64,000 nucleotides of DNA. Origin: Roseomonas sp. HF4. Its GTDB lineage: Bacteria; Pseudomonadota; Alphaproteobacteria; Acetobacterales; Acetobacteraceae. The stretch covers positions 248,001-312,000 of the forward strand of contig NZ_STGD01000005.1 in the NCBI RefSeq assembly GCF_005222755.1. Reading direction: 5' to 3'. Shown here in pieces: positions 31,499 through 40,054 of the stretch. The first letter of the stretch is position 1; each line of letters opens with the position of its first letter. A model generated the notes under the pieces. It worked only from the letters and a program-made list of their open reading frames with translations. It was not told the DNA's origin and ran no database searches. The position numbers and the translations under genes were made by a program.

Positions 31499-32872
31499 TT
31501 ACCGTCCCGAGCGCAGGAAGGCCGGCGCCGCCGAGCCGTCCCGGAAATCCGCCTCGCGCCACGACCGGTCGCGGCGGCGCGGCTGCTCGCCGCCCGGGGC
31601 GCGCTTCGCCTCGGTCGGCACGCCATGCCCGGCGGGGCGGTGCTGCGGTTGGCGCTGCGGCTTCTTCTGGCCGCCGCGCGAAGGCTGCGCCTGACGGGGC
31701 GGGCGCGGGGCCTCGCGCTGCGCGGCCGCTTCCTCGGGCGTCGCGCCGGGGCGCTGCTCGCTCGGGATCGTCTGGCGGATCAGCTTCTCGATCGCGCGCA
31801 GCTTGTCGCGGTCCTCGTGCGAGCAGAGCGCGACCGCCTCGCCCGACGCGCCGGCGCGCGCGGTGCGGCCGATGCGGTGGACGTAGGTCTCGGGCACTTC
31901 CGGCAGGTCGAACTGGATCACGTGCGTCACGGCGTCGACGTCGATACCGCGGGCGGCGATGTCGGTCGCGACCAGCACGGGGGCAGAGCCGTCGCGGAAG
32001 GCGGCGAGTGCCCTCTCGCGCGCGTTCTGCGCCTTGTTGCCGTGGATGGCGTTGGCGCTGATGCCGTCCTGGTCGAGCTGCTTCACGATCCGGTCGGCAC
32101 CGTGCTTGGTGCGGCTGAAGACCAGCGTGCGGCCGATGCCGTCGCCCTTCAGGATCTCGGCCAGCACGCGGCGCTTGCCGGAGGCCGGCACGTGGATGAC
32201 GCGCTGCGCGACCTTCTCGGCCGTCGTCGCCACGGGGGCGACGGCGACGCGCACGGGGTCCTTCAGCATCTCGGCGGCCAGGCGGTTGATCTCGGCCGGC
32301 ATGGTGGCGCTGAAGAACAGCGTCTGCCGTTCGGCCGGGATCGACTTCAACAGGCGGCGGATGGCCGGCAGGAAGCCCTTGTCGAGCATCTGGTCGGCCT
32401 CATCCAGCACCAGCGTCGAGACATGGTCGAGCCGCGCGACGCGCTGGTCGAGCAGGTCCTGCAGGCGGCCCGGCGTCGCCACCAGGATGTCGACGCCGCG
32501 CGCCATGGCGGTGCGCTGCGCGCCGAAGCCGACGCCGCCGAAGATGACGGCGGTGGTCAGGCCCAGATGGCGGCCATAGGCCTTCATGCTGTCGGCGATC
32601 TGGGAAGCCAGTTCGCGCGTCGGGCTCAGCACGAGCACGCGGCAGCCGCCGCGCGGCGGCCGGCCGCCCTGCTGCACCAGGCGGTGCAGGATGGGCAGGC
32701 CGAAGGCCGCCGTCTTGCCCGTGCCGGTCTGCGCGATGCCGAGCAGGTCGCGGCCTTCCAGCACGGTCGGGATGGCCTGCGCCTGGATGGGGGTGGGGGT
32801 GGTGTAACCCTCCTCGGCAAGGGCCTGGAGGATGCGGGTGTCGAGGGCAAGGGCCTCGAAGGTATTGGTCAA
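31499..32872 (-). CDS. rhlE: DEAD-box RNA helicase (RhlE-like)
   Basis: ATP-dependent RNA helicase in ribosome assembly or RNA decay. 457 residues: Q motif FEALALDTRILQALAEEGY with PTPIQAQAIP, Walker A AQTGTGKTAAFGLP, PTRELASQI, DEAD (LVLDEADQMLDKGF), SAT (FFSATMP), ARGIDV and HRIGRTARAG. The C-terminal 90 residues are a basic Arg/Pro/Gln-rich disordered tail for RNA binding. RhlE is the best fit by motif spacing; other DEAD subfamilies are not excluded. The 261-nt gap on its 5' side holds its promoter and no gene. Confidence 0.92.
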   Translation of the reverse strand: MTNTFEALALDTRILQALAEEGYTTPTPIQAQAIPTVLEGRDLLGIAQTGTGKTAAFGLPILHRLVQQGGRPPRGGCRVLVLSPTRELASQIADSMKAYGRHLGLTTAVIFGGVGFGAQRTAMARGVDILVATPGRLQDLLDQRVARLDHVSTLVLDEADQMLDKGFLPAIRRLLKSIPAERQTLFFSATMPAEINRLAAEMLKDPVRVAVAPVATTAEKVAQRVIHVPASGKRRVLAEILKGDGIGRTLVFSRTKHGADRIVKQLDQDGISANAIHGNKAQNARERALAAFRDGSAPVLVATDIAARGIDVDAVTHVIQFDLPEVPETYVHRIGRTARAGASGEAVALCSHEDRDKLRAIEKLIRQTIPSEQRPGATPEEAAAQREAPRPPRQAQPSRGGQKKPQRQPQHRPAGHGVPTEAKRAPGGEQPRRRDRSWREADFRDGSAAPAFLRSGR

Positions 32873-33133
32873 GATACGTCCTGTGGCACGCGCGCGGCGG
32901 GTCTCGCGGCGCGCGTCGCTGGGTCGGGAATGCCCCGCGGGATTGGGACCGTCCGGTTGGTGGCGCGCCTTCCCCGGCCCGGGCCCGCACCGCGCTTCAC
33001 GCCTTCTGCGAAGGGAAGCGGCGGGGACCGATCACGCGGCCGGGCGGCGCGTGGCGCGCGGTCGACCCGCGCGATGGAGGGGGTATGCCCTTTCGCAGGT
33101 GCGAAAACAAGGGAAATCCGGTTCGGCGCCGGA

Positions 33134-34309
33134 TCACCCCTGCGGCGGCCGGCCCGCCAGGGCCAGCACGGCGCCGATCACGGCCGCCCCGGCGGCCAGC
33201 GGCCCGAAGCCGTGGAACCCGACGCCGGCCATCACCCAGCCGCCGATGGTGGCGGCGCCGAGCCAGCCGAAGCTCGCCGAGGTGACATTGAGGCCGAGCA
33301 CCGTGCCGCGCACCTCCTCCGGCACATTGGCCAGCGCCGCCATCAGGCAGGGGCGGGAGATGGCGTTGACGAAGACATAGGCGAAGCCGAGCGCGACCGT
33401 CACCACCAGCCCCGGCGTCCAGCCATAGAGCGCCAGCGCCACCACGGCCGAGCCCAGCATCGCCGCCGCATAGGTCCGCAGCCGGTTCGGCAGCCGGTCC
33501 GCCAGCTGCCCGCCGACCACGGTGCCGAGGATGTTGCCGGACGCCATCACCGCCAGCGGGATGGCGACGCCCGCCGGCGTCAGCGCGTAGGTGACCTGCA
33601 GGAAGGTCGCAAAATAGACCACGGCGAGGCCGTAGCAGACGCGCTCCGCGACGCCGGTCGCGAGCAGGCGCAGCACCGGGCCGCTCATGGCGCCGCGCAG
33701 GCTCGGTCGCGCGGCGGAGACGTTCCGCGCGGAACCGGCGGGGCCGAGCGTCGTCGCCAGCAGGCCGAGCGCAGCGAGCACCGCGATGGCCGCGACCGCG
33801 GCGCTGACGCCCCGCCACCCGATGAAGCCGCCGATCCAGGCCGCGAGCGGCACGCCCAGCAGAAGCGAGAGCGACTGCCCCGCCATGACCCAGCCCAGCG
33901 CCCGGCCGCGCTGGCGGTCGACCGTGCGGGCGGAGGCTTCCGCCATGATGACGCCCGTGAACGCGCCGGCGCAGCCGCCCGCCAGCGTCGCGGCCAGCGC
34001 GATGGCGAGGTAGTTCGGCGACAGCGCGACGCCGACCAGGCTGAGCGCCAGCCCGAGCGGCCCGCCCACCAGGAAGGGCCGCCGCCCCCAGCGGTCGGAC
34101 CAGGCGCCCGCGATCAGCGAGGTGATGCCCCAGGAGATCGAGGTCAGCGCCATCAGGTTCGCGACCAGGGTCAGGCTCGCCTCGAGGTCGCGCGCCATGT
34201 CGAGCAGGAACGGCGCCCGCGTCGTGCCGCTGGAGGAGGCGGCGAACATCCCGAGGCAGGCGGCGGCCAGCAGCGCCCACGGCATGCGCGGCAGCGGCGC
34301 GCCGGTCAC
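33134..34309 (-). CDS. MFS transporter
   Basis: A 391-residue major-facilitator protein with about 12 hydrophobic helices. The MFS signature between helices 2 and 3 reads GAWSDRWGRRPFLVGG (about 68-83), and GRALGWVMAGQSLSLLLGVP resembles the helix-5 motif of drug/proton exporters. Its substrate cannot be told. It follows the aminotransferase gene on the same strand after 52 nt, so the two may share a transcript. Confidence 0.9.
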   Translation of the reverse strand: MTGAPLPRMPWALLAAACLGMFAASSSGTTRAPFLLDMARDLEASLTLVANLMALTSISWGITSLIAGAWSDRWGRRPFLVGGPLGLALSLVGVALSPNYLAIALAATLAGGCAGAFTGVIMAEASARTVDRQRGRALGWVMAGQSLSLLLGVPLAAWIGGFIGWRGVSAAVAAIAVLAALGLLATTLGPAGSARNVSAARPSLRGAMSGPVLRLLATGVAERVCYGLAVVYFATFLQVTYALTPAGVAIPLAVMASGNILGTVVGGQLADRLPNRLRTYAAAMLGSAVVALALYGWTPGLVVTVALGFAYVFVNAISRPCLMAALANVPEEVRGTVLGLNVTSASFGWLGAATIGGWVMAGVGFHGFGPLAAGAAVIGAVLALAGRPPQG

Positions 34310-34361
34310 GCCCGGGGGGCCGCTGAAGGGCGCCGGTGCGACCCCGGCGCCCGGCTTCGCA

Positions 34362-35762
34362 TCAGGCCGCGCCCGCCATCTTCGCGACGATCGCAGCCAA
34401 TGCGCGGTCCAGCGCTTCGACCAGCGTGTCGCATTCCGACCTCGTGATGATGAGCGGCGGCGACAGCACGATGGTGTTGGAATGGCGCGAGCCGCCGCCC
34501 GAGCGCCCCACGATGACGCCGTTCGCCTTGCAGTGCTCCACCACGCCCTGCACCAGCGCGCCGTCGAGCTGCACCTTGCTCTCCCGGTCGGTGACCAGCT
34601 CGATACCGATCAGCAGGCCCTTGCCGCGGATGTCGCCGACGATGCCGTGCTTCCACAGCGCGGCGCGCAGCTGATCCATCAGGTAGGCGCCCATGGTGGC
34701 GGCGCGCTCGGGCAGCTTTTCCTCGAGCATGATCTCGATGTTGCGCACAGCGACGGCCGCCGCGGCAGGGTGCCCGCCATAGGTGTTCACCTGCATCACC
34801 TGGCGCGCTTCGGCGACCTCGCCGAGGAAGCTCTCGAACACCCGGTTCCGCACGACGGTCGCCGCGATCGGCAGGTAGGCCGAGACGATGCCCTTCGCGA
34901 CCGCCATGATGTCCGGGCTGATCCCGTAGTGCTGGTGGCCGAACATCTTCCCGGTGCGGCCAAAGCCGTTGATCACCTCATCGACATGCAGCAGCACGTC
35001 GTACTTGCGGCAGATGGCCTCGACCTTCGGCAGGTAGTCGTCGGGCGGCACGGCGACGCCTACGCCCGACATGATGGGCTCGACGATCACCTCGGCCACG
35101 GTCTGCGGGCCTTCCGACTGGATCGTCGCCTCGATGGCGGTCGCGCAGGCGGTCTTGCAGGACGGGTATTCGAGGCCGTAGGGGCAGCGGTAGCAGGTGG
35201 GCGCGGGCACGTGGAGGAACTCGCCCGCGAAGGGCTCGAACTTCATCTTGCGCTCGCCCATGCCGCCGGCGGCGAGCGTCGCCAGCGTCGTGCCGTGATA
35301 GGCGTAGTGGCGCGCGATGGTCTTGAAGCGGAACTGGCCGGGGAATTCGTGCTTGGCGTATTGGCGCGCGACCTTGAAGCCGGCCTCGTTCGCCTCGGAG
35401 CCCGAGTTCACGAAATAGACGTGGTAGTCGCCGCCCATCTGGGCGTTGACCATCTCGGCGAGCCGCGCGGCGGGCAGGTTCATGGCCGTGTGCGGGTAGT
35501 AGGCCATCTGCTGCATCTGCTCGGCCGCGATCTCGGCGAGTTCCGTCCGGCCGTAGCCGATGTTGACGCACCAGAGGCCGGCCATGGCGTCGAGGTAGGT
35601 CGTGCCGTCGGCATCGACGATGGTCGAGCCCTGCGCGCCCGTGACGACCATCTGCGCCTTTTCCAGCGCGCGATGCTGCACGATCGGGTGCATGACGTTC
35701 TGCAGGTCCTGCGCGACCACGCGCCGGCGTTCCTCGGGATCGGGCTGGTTCGTGAGCGACAT
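34362..35762 (-). CDS. Class III aminotransferase (taurine-pyruvate / omega-aminotransferase type)
   Basis: PLP-dependent transaminase of fold type I, subgroup III. 466 residues. The substrate-side MAGLWCVNIGYGRTELAE, NSGSEANEAGFKVARQY, YAYHGTTLATLAAGG, the PLP-lysine region DIMAVAKGIVSAYLPI (Lys near 295) and NTYGGHPAAAAVAVRN are present. The Cys-bearing CYRCPYGLEYPSCKTAC segment resembles taurine-pyruvate aminotransferases. Alternatives are a beta-alanine or other omega-amine transaminase. The start MSLTNQPDP is at 35762. Confidence 0.9.
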   Translation of the reverse strand: MSLTNQPDPEERRRVVAQDLQNVMHPIVQHRALEKAQMVVTGAQGSTIVDADGTTYLDAMAGLWCVNIGYGRTELAEIAAEQMQQMAYYPHTAMNLPAARLAEMVNAQMGGDYHVYFVNSGSEANEAGFKVARQYAKHEFPGQFRFKTIARHYAYHGTTLATLAAGGMGERKMKFEPFAGEFLHVPAPTCYRCPYGLEYPSCKTACATAIEATIQSEGPQTVAEVIVEPIMSGVGVAVPPDDYLPKVEAICRKYDVLLHVDEVINGFGRTGKMFGHQHYGISPDIMAVAKGIVSAYLPIAATVVRNRVFESFLGEVAEARQVMQVNTYGGHPAAAAVAVRNIEIMLEEKLPERAATMGAYLMDQLRAALWKHGIVGDIRGKGLLIGIELVTDRESKVQLDGALVQGVVEHCKANGVIVGRSGGGSRHSNTIVLSPPLIITRSECDTLVEALDRALAAIVAKMAGAA

Positions 35763-35867
35763 GGGGCACCTCGCGGCAGGGGCTGGGAGCCAGGATGGTC
35801 GCGCGGCGGCACGGCCGGTGGAAGCCCCCGAATGGTGCCGCCGGCGCGCGGGCGCCATGCGCGGGGG

Positions 35868-36575
35868 TCAGGGGCGGTCCGGCACCGGCGGCGCCGCCGC
35901 GCGGCGCGCGGCATTGGCGGCGTCGTGCGCGGCGCGGATCTGCGGCGGCACGCGCCGGCCGTCGCAGGCAGCGCGGAGGAGGGCGAGGGCGGTGCCGAGC
36001 GAGACGCGATGGCCCACGGAGACATAAAGCGGACGCGCGCCCCGGCGGGTGCGGAGCGCGGCGCCGACCGCCCTGCCCTTCCAGAGGATCGGCGCCGTAT
36101 CGCCGGGATCGGGGCCGGGCTCCCCCTGCCCCACCAGCAGCGACTTCGCGACGCCGATGGTGGGCACGCCGAGCACCAGGCCGAGATGGCAGGCTAGGCC
36201 GAGGCCCCGCGGATGCGCGAGGCCCTGCCCGTCCACGAGGATCACGTCGGGCTTCGGGTCGAGCCGATCCCAGCAGGCGGCGATCGCGGGGACCTCCCGG
36301 AAGCCGAGATAGCCGGGGATGTAGGGGAATTCCGCGCGGCGGGTCTCGGTCGCGGCGGCCAGCACGGCACCGGCGGGGTCGAGCGTGACGAGCGCGGCGT
36401 GGACCAGGCGGGCCGGGTCGAAGCGGGTGTTCGAGACATCCGCGCCGCCGAGGCGGAGCGGGCCGGCGGGCAGGGTGTCCGTCACGACCAGCCGCGCCGC
36501 CATCTCGGCCTGCGCGGCGCGGGCGGCGGCGATGTCGGGCGGATGGAGCCAGTGCGGCGGGGTCTCCGGCAGCAT
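35868..36575 (-). CDS. nfi: Endonuclease V
   Basis: Repairs deaminated adenine by nicking near inosine in DNA or RNA. 235 residues. The metal ligands are Asp46 (GGADVSNTRF), Glu94 (GFREVP) and Asp115 in VILVDGQGLAHPRGLGLACH, and the DNA-wedge motif FPYIPGYLGFRE and GVAKSLLVG are conserved. The start MLPETPPHW at 36575 is chosen because the frame upstream lacks family character. Confidence 0.95.
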   Translation of the reverse strand: MLPETPPHWLHPPDIAAARAAQAEMAARLVVTDTLPAGPLRLGGADVSNTRFDPARLVHAALVTLDPAGAVLAAATETRRAEFPYIPGYLGFREVPAIAACWDRLDPKPDVILVDGQGLAHPRGLGLACHLGLVLGVPTIGVAKSLLVGQGEPGPDPGDTAPILWKGRAVGAALRTRRGARPLYVSVGHRVSLGTALALLRAACDGRRVPPQIRAAHDAANAARRAAAPPVPDRP

Positions 36576-36594
36576 GGCCGGAGACTGGCATGGA

Positions 36595-36744
36595 TCAGAA
36601 GCCGCCGCCGCAGCCGAGCCGGAGGAGCACGGCATGCGCGGTGCCGCGGCCGCCCGTCTCCTCGCGCAAGGTGCGCGCATACCGGTAGCCGACATCGAGG
36701 CCGAAGCCGGCGCCGAGGTCGCGGCCGAGCCGCGCGCGCCTCAC
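36595..36744 (-). pseudogene. Remnant or tiny gene resembling the C-terminal end of an outer-membrane barrel
   Basis: A 49-codon frame from GTG at 36744 reads RARLGRDLGAGFGLDVGYRY, then ARTLREETGGRGTAHAVLLRLGCGGGF and stop. Alternating GLDVGYRYAR and HAVLLRLG strands with a terminal Phe are what the last two strands of a porin-type barrel look like, the terminal Phe being the BAM recognition end. It is too short to be a barrel on its own. The GTG overlaps the znuA stop (GTGA), so it is translatable. It is either the tail of a decayed gene or a new micro-ORF. Lies 19 nt upstream of the nfi start. Confidence 0.45.
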
Positions 36745-37685
36745 GCGGCGCCCCGCATGGCGGGGACGAGCAGGCCGATATTGTGGCGGAACATGGCCTC
36801 GTAGGTCGGTGCGGGTCCGTCCGCGGCGGAGAGCGCATCGGCGTAGAGGCGGCCGCCGACCGTGACGCCGGCCTCGGCCGCGACGCGGCGGAGCGTGGCG
36901 GGGTTCGCCATGTTCTCCATGAAGACGGCGGTGATGTTCTCGGCCCGGATCTGGCGGATCAGGCGGGCGACCTGGGCGGCGGTGGGCTCGGCCTCGGTCG
37001 AGACGCCCTGCGGGCTGAGGAAGGCGATGCCGTAGGCGTCGCCGAAGTAGCCGAAGGCGTCGTGGCTGGTGACAACGCGGCGGCGCGGTTCGGGCACCGC
37101 GCCGACCTGGGCGCGGACCCAGGCATCGAGGGTCGCGAGGCGGGCGAGATAGGCGTCGGCATTCGCGCGGTAGGCGGCGGCGCCGTCGGGGTCGGCGGCG
37201 GCAAGGGCGGCGGCGATGCCACGCACATAGGCCTGGCCGTGGCGGAGGTCCTGCCAGGCATGCGGGTCGGGCACGCGGCGCGGCCCGACGCTGTGCTGCT
37301 GGCGACGGCCTGAGCCGCCGTCGTTGGCGTGGGCGTGGGCGTGCGCGTCCATCATGCGGGGCGTGATGCCGTCGGTCGCCGTGACGACGGTGCCGCGGTG
37401 GTTCGCGGCGCGGAGCATGCGGTCGATCCAGGCATCGAAGCCGAGGCCGTTGCGAATGACGAGGCGCGCGCCGCGCAGCGCCGCGGCGTCGGAAGGGCGG
37501 GGCTGGAGGCCGTGCGCATCGGCTTCGGCGCCGGCGATGGTGCGCAGGTCGATCCGGTTGCCGCCGATCGTCGCCGCCATGTCGCCGAGGATGGTGAAGG
37601 AGGCGACGACGGGGATCCGCGTCTGGGCGCGGGCCGGGCTGGCCAGGAGGAGGGCGGGCAGGGCGATGAGGGCGCGGCGTTGCAT
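36741..37685 (-). CDS. znuA: Zinc ABC transporter substrate-binding protein (ZnuA-like)
   Basis: Periplasmic cluster A-I metal receptor. 314 residues with a signal peptide (QRRALIALPALLLASPARAQ). Ligand-like residues are in AEADAHGLQPRPSDAAAL (His about 58), VPDPHAWQDLRHGQAYV, VTSHDAFGYFGDAYGI and FMENMANPATL, with Asp in LYADALS. A histidine-rich loop (DAHAHAHANDGGSGRRQQHS) before the second His ligand is a hallmark of zinc rather than manganese receptors. The first site has HGLQ where HxYxP is usual. znuB and znuC are not adjacent. A Zur-box-like palindrome lies 17 nt upstream of the start. Confidence 0.88.
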   Translation of the reverse strand: MQRRALIALPALLLASPARAQTRIPVVASFTILGDMAATIGGNRIDLRTIAGAEADAHGLQPRPSDAAALRGARLVIRNGLGFDAWIDRMLRAANHRGTVVTATDGITPRMMDAHAHAHANDGGSGRRQQHSVGPRRVPDPHAWQDLRHGQAYVRGIAAALAAADPDGAAAYRANADAYLARLATLDAWVRAQVGAVPEPRRRVVTSHDAFGYFGDAYGIAFLSPQGVSTEAEPTAAQVARLIRQIRAENITAVFMENMANPATLRRVAAEAGVTVGGRLYADALSAADGPAPTYEAMFRHNIGLLVPAMRGAA

Positions 37686-37701
37686 TCCGGGCGACCTTAG
37701 T

Positions 37702-37720
37702 GATGTTATATTATATCTTT
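37702..37720 (-). promoter_or_regulatory. Probable Zur box upstream of znuA
   Basis: GATGTTATATTATATCTTT on the plus strand matches the proteobacterial Zur consensus GTTATANTATAAC at 12 of 13 core positions (37705-37717). It is an AT-rich island in 70% GC DNA, 17-35 nt before the znuA start codon, where it would cover the promoter. This predicts repression by zinc. Confidence 0.7.
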
Positions 37721-37800
37721 AATGCCCTCAAGCACTTGGGTCAAGACCACAGCCCCATGCCGGCCGCTGCCCCCGGCGACGCGTCGCCCCTTCGGCCGGA

Positions 37801-38553
37801 TCAGCCCTTGCCGAAAAGCCGCCTGAGCCAGGCGATCACCCCGCCCCCCGCCACGTCTCGGCGCTGATGCGTCGCATGCGGCCGGCGAGCGGGCGGCGGC
37901 AGGGCGCTGGCCACCGTGTGGCGGCCGGTGTCGCGCGCGGCGATCAGCCGGCGTTCCAGGGCGATGACCTGCGCCACCGCCTCGGGCGGCGAAAGGCCGG
38001 CGAGCTCGGCAGCCGTCGCCTCGGCATCGCTCCAGGCCTCGGCGCGGCGGAGCGCGTCCACGATCCGCACCGTCTGCTCGGCGTCGAGCGGCGGGCCGCT
38101 GCGCCAGAGCGCCACCGCCTCCTGCCGCCAGGCGCTGGCGAGATCGGGCTTGCCGGCATCGTCCGCCACCCAGGCGGCCTGCAGCGTCGCCTCGGCCGCG
38201 GCATGGAGCGCGCCGGTCTCCTCCAGCACATGGGCCCAGCCGAGGAAGCGGCGCGCCAGGGCGGGATGGCCGGCATCGGCAATCAGCGCACGGAAGGGCG
38301 CAGCCGACACCGCCGCAGCGGCGGCCGGATGCGCCTTGGTGATGGCGGGCGCGGCATAGCCGCAATGCGGGCACTGCTGCAGCCAGCGCGCCATGGTCGA
38401 CCGCACGGGCTCGCCTGGCCGCAGGTCCAGGTCCGGCGCCTGCTCGGGCGGCGGCGGGCGGAACGGCGGCTGCCGGCTCTCGCGCCCACAGACGCCGCAG
38501 GCGACCTGGCCGGCGGCGGCGGAGCGGGGCGAGGTTGAGGGCGTCTCAGCCAT
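37801..38553 (-). CDS. Zinc-ribbon hypothetical protein (DUF2225-like)
   Basis: 250 residues with no signal peptide or membrane helix. An N-terminal CxxC pair (ACGVCGRES, about 19-22) and a second pair (QQCPHCGYAAPA, about 61-64) likely form one zinc ribbon, after which comes a helical TPR-like region (ALARRFLGWAHVLEETGALHAAAEATLQAAW). DUF2225-type proteins look like this; the function is unknown. A basic tail ends in WLRRLFGKG. It lies upstream of znuA on the same strand with a 115-nt gap containing the Zur box, so it is not in the znuA transcript. Confidence 0.75.
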   Translation of the reverse strand: MAETPSTSPRSAAAGQVACGVCGRESRQPPFRPPPPEQAPDLDLRPGEPVRSTMARWLQQCPHCGYAAPAITKAHPAAAAAVSAAPFRALIADAGHPALARRFLGWAHVLEETGALHAAAEATLQAAWVADDAGKPDLASAWRQEAVALWRSGPPLDAEQTVRIVDALRRAEAWSDAEATAAELAGLSPPEAVAQVIALERRLIAARDTGRHTVASALPPPARRPHATHQRRDVAGGGVIAWLRRLFGKG

Positions 38554-38700
38554 GGAAGCGTCATCCTAGTGCAGATCGGCGACCACTGGAATCGGCCGTA
38601 TGCGTGTAGGGTGCACGGGCCGGCGCCGCGCGTGCCACCCGCGCGATGCGCGCAACACGGGGCATTGCGCGCGCGGCCGGGGTTGGGCACATCTTCCGCC

Positions 38701-39648
38701 ATGCCGCGCGGCGACCTCTTTCCCGACATCGCCCCCTATGAGACGGGGCTCCTGCCCCTGTCGGGCGGGCACGTCATGTATTGGGAGCAGGTGGGCAACC
38801 CGCGCGGCCAGCCGGCGCTGTTCCTGCACGGCGGGCCCGGGGCCGGCGCCGGCGCGGTGCACCGGCGCTTCTTCGACCCGGCGCATTGGCGCGTCGTGAT
38901 CTTCGACCAGCGCGGCGCGGGGCGGTCGCGCCCCTTGGGCGAATTGCGGGAGAACACGACGCCGCACCTCGTGTCCGACATCGAGACGCTGCGCCGCTTC
39001 CTCGGCATCGAGCGCTGGCTGCTGTTCGGCGGGTCCTGGGGATCGACCCTCGCGCTGGCCTATGCCCAGGAACATCCCGAACGGGTCGCGGGCTGCGTGC
39101 TGCGCGGCGTCTTCCTCGGCCGCCGGGCGGAGGTCGACTGGTTCCTCGACGGGCTCCGCCGCGTCTTCCCCGATGCCTGGGCCGCCTTCGCGGAACACCT
39201 TCCCCCCGCCGAGCGCGGCGACCTGCTCGGTGCCTACCTCAGGCGCCTCAGCGACCCCGACCCGGCGGTGCACCTGCCGGCGGCGCGCGCCTGGAGCCAG
39301 TATGAGGGGTCGTGCTCGACGCTGCTCCCCTCCCCCGAGACGGTCGCGTCCTTCGCGCAGGACCGCACGGCGCTCGGCCTCGCTCGGATCGAGGCGCACT
39401 ACTTCGCGCACGACCTGTTCCTGCCGGAGGAAGGGCTGCTCGGGCGCATCGGCCGGTTGTCGGGCATCCCGGCCGAGATCGTGCAAGGGCGCTACGACAT
39501 GGTCTGCCCACCCGAGACCGCCTTCGAACTGGCCGCCGCCTGGCCCGGGGCGCGGCTGACGGTGGTCCCCGATGCCGGGCATTCGGCACTCGAGCCCGGC
39601 GTGCGGACGGCGCTGGTGGCCGCGGTGGAGCGGTTCCGGCGGCGCTGA
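38701..39648 (+). CDS. pip: Proline iminopeptidase
   Basis: Alpha/beta-hydrolase (S33) that removes N-terminal proline from peptides. 315 residues. HGGPGAGAG (43-51) forms the oxyanion region, DQRGAGRSRP and the nucleophile GGSWGSTLAL (Ser112) are standard for Pip, QGRYDMVCPP carries the catalytic Asp and DAGHSALEPG the His. The start at 38701 gives the family N-terminus LFPDIAPYETGLLPLSGGHVMYWE, seen in the first 28 residues. It is the last core gene before the tRNA-anchored island. Confidence 0.95.
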   Translation: MPRGDLFPDIAPYETGLLPLSGGHVMYWEQVGNPRGQPALFLHGGPGAGAGAVHRRFFDPAHWRVVIFDQRGAGRSRPLGELRENTTPHLVSDIETLRRFLGIERWLLFGGSWGSTLALAYAQEHPERVAGCVLRGVFLGRRAEVDWFLDGLRRVFPDAWAAFAEHLPPAERGDLLGAYLRRLSDPDPAVHLPAARAWSQYEGSCSTLLPSPETVASFAQDRTALGLARIEAHYFAHDLFLPEEGLLGRIGRLSGIPAEIVQGRYDMVCPPETAFELAAAWPGARLTVVPDAGHSALEPGVRTALVAAVERFRRR

Positions 39649-39673
39649 GCGCATGGTATAGACGCGCCGGTGG

Positions 39674-39750
39674 GTCCCCGTAGCTCAGCAGGATAGAGCA
39701 CAGGATTCCTAATCCTGGGGCCGTGAGTTCGAATCTCGCCGGGGACGCCA
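39674..39750 (+). tRNA. tRNA-Arg (anticodon CCT)
   Basis: Complete cloverleaf with acceptor stem GTCCCCG (39674-39680) pairing with CGGGGAC (39740-39746), D-arm GCTCAGCAGGATAGAGC, anticodon stem CAGGA/TCCTG around TTCCTAA (anticodon CCT, reads AGG), T-arm with GTTCGAATC, and an encoded CCA at 39748-39750. It sits exactly between core and accessory DNA. tRNA-Arg(CCT) genes are frequent integration sites, so this is a likely attB half for the island to the right. Confidence 0.97.
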
Positions 39751-39766
39751 CTTCCACTTTCTCCGA

Positions 39767-40048
39767 CTACTCTCCCGGCTGGGCCTCCGCGCCGTGTGTG
39801 GCAGCTATCCCCCGGTTTTCGCGGGCCGGCTGGCGAACGCGCGGGGGGAACGCGTCCTGGAAGGCCCTCTCTACGGCGCGTCTCTCTCCGAAGCTGGCGA
39901 CTTGGACGATTGAGCAGCCAGGCTGAAAGCCCCGGAAATCCTCGCGCCTCTGCGGCAGAAGGATGGCTGGGTTGAACGATCGATTGGGGGAGCATAGCAG
40001 AAAAGGGGCTCTGCCCTGGTCAGCCAAGTGCATCGCAAACGCGGCCAC
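39767..40048 (-). CDS. Hypothetical protein (doubtful)
   Basis: 93 codons from a GTG at 40048, 6 nt after the nuclease stop, ending 17 nt from the tRNA. Middle part FRGFQPGCSIVQVASFGERR and a C-terminal QDAFPPRVRQPAREN look protein-like, but codon bias is weak and no family is recognised. If real, it is the last gene of the restriction-modification transcript. Otherwise the 300 nt next to the tRNA is gene-free and would be the left attachment region. Confidence 0.3.
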   Translation of the reverse strand: MAAFAMHLADQGRAPFLLCSPNRSFNPAILLPQRREDFRGFQPGCSIVQVASFGERRAVERAFQDAFPPRVRQPARENRGIAATHGAEAQPGE

Positions 40049-40054
40049 CCATGC

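Noticed and set aside
37741..37800. Further copy of the dispersed hairpin repeat
   Set aside because: Only a short CCTTCGGCCGG match; the ordered blocks of the repeat are absent.
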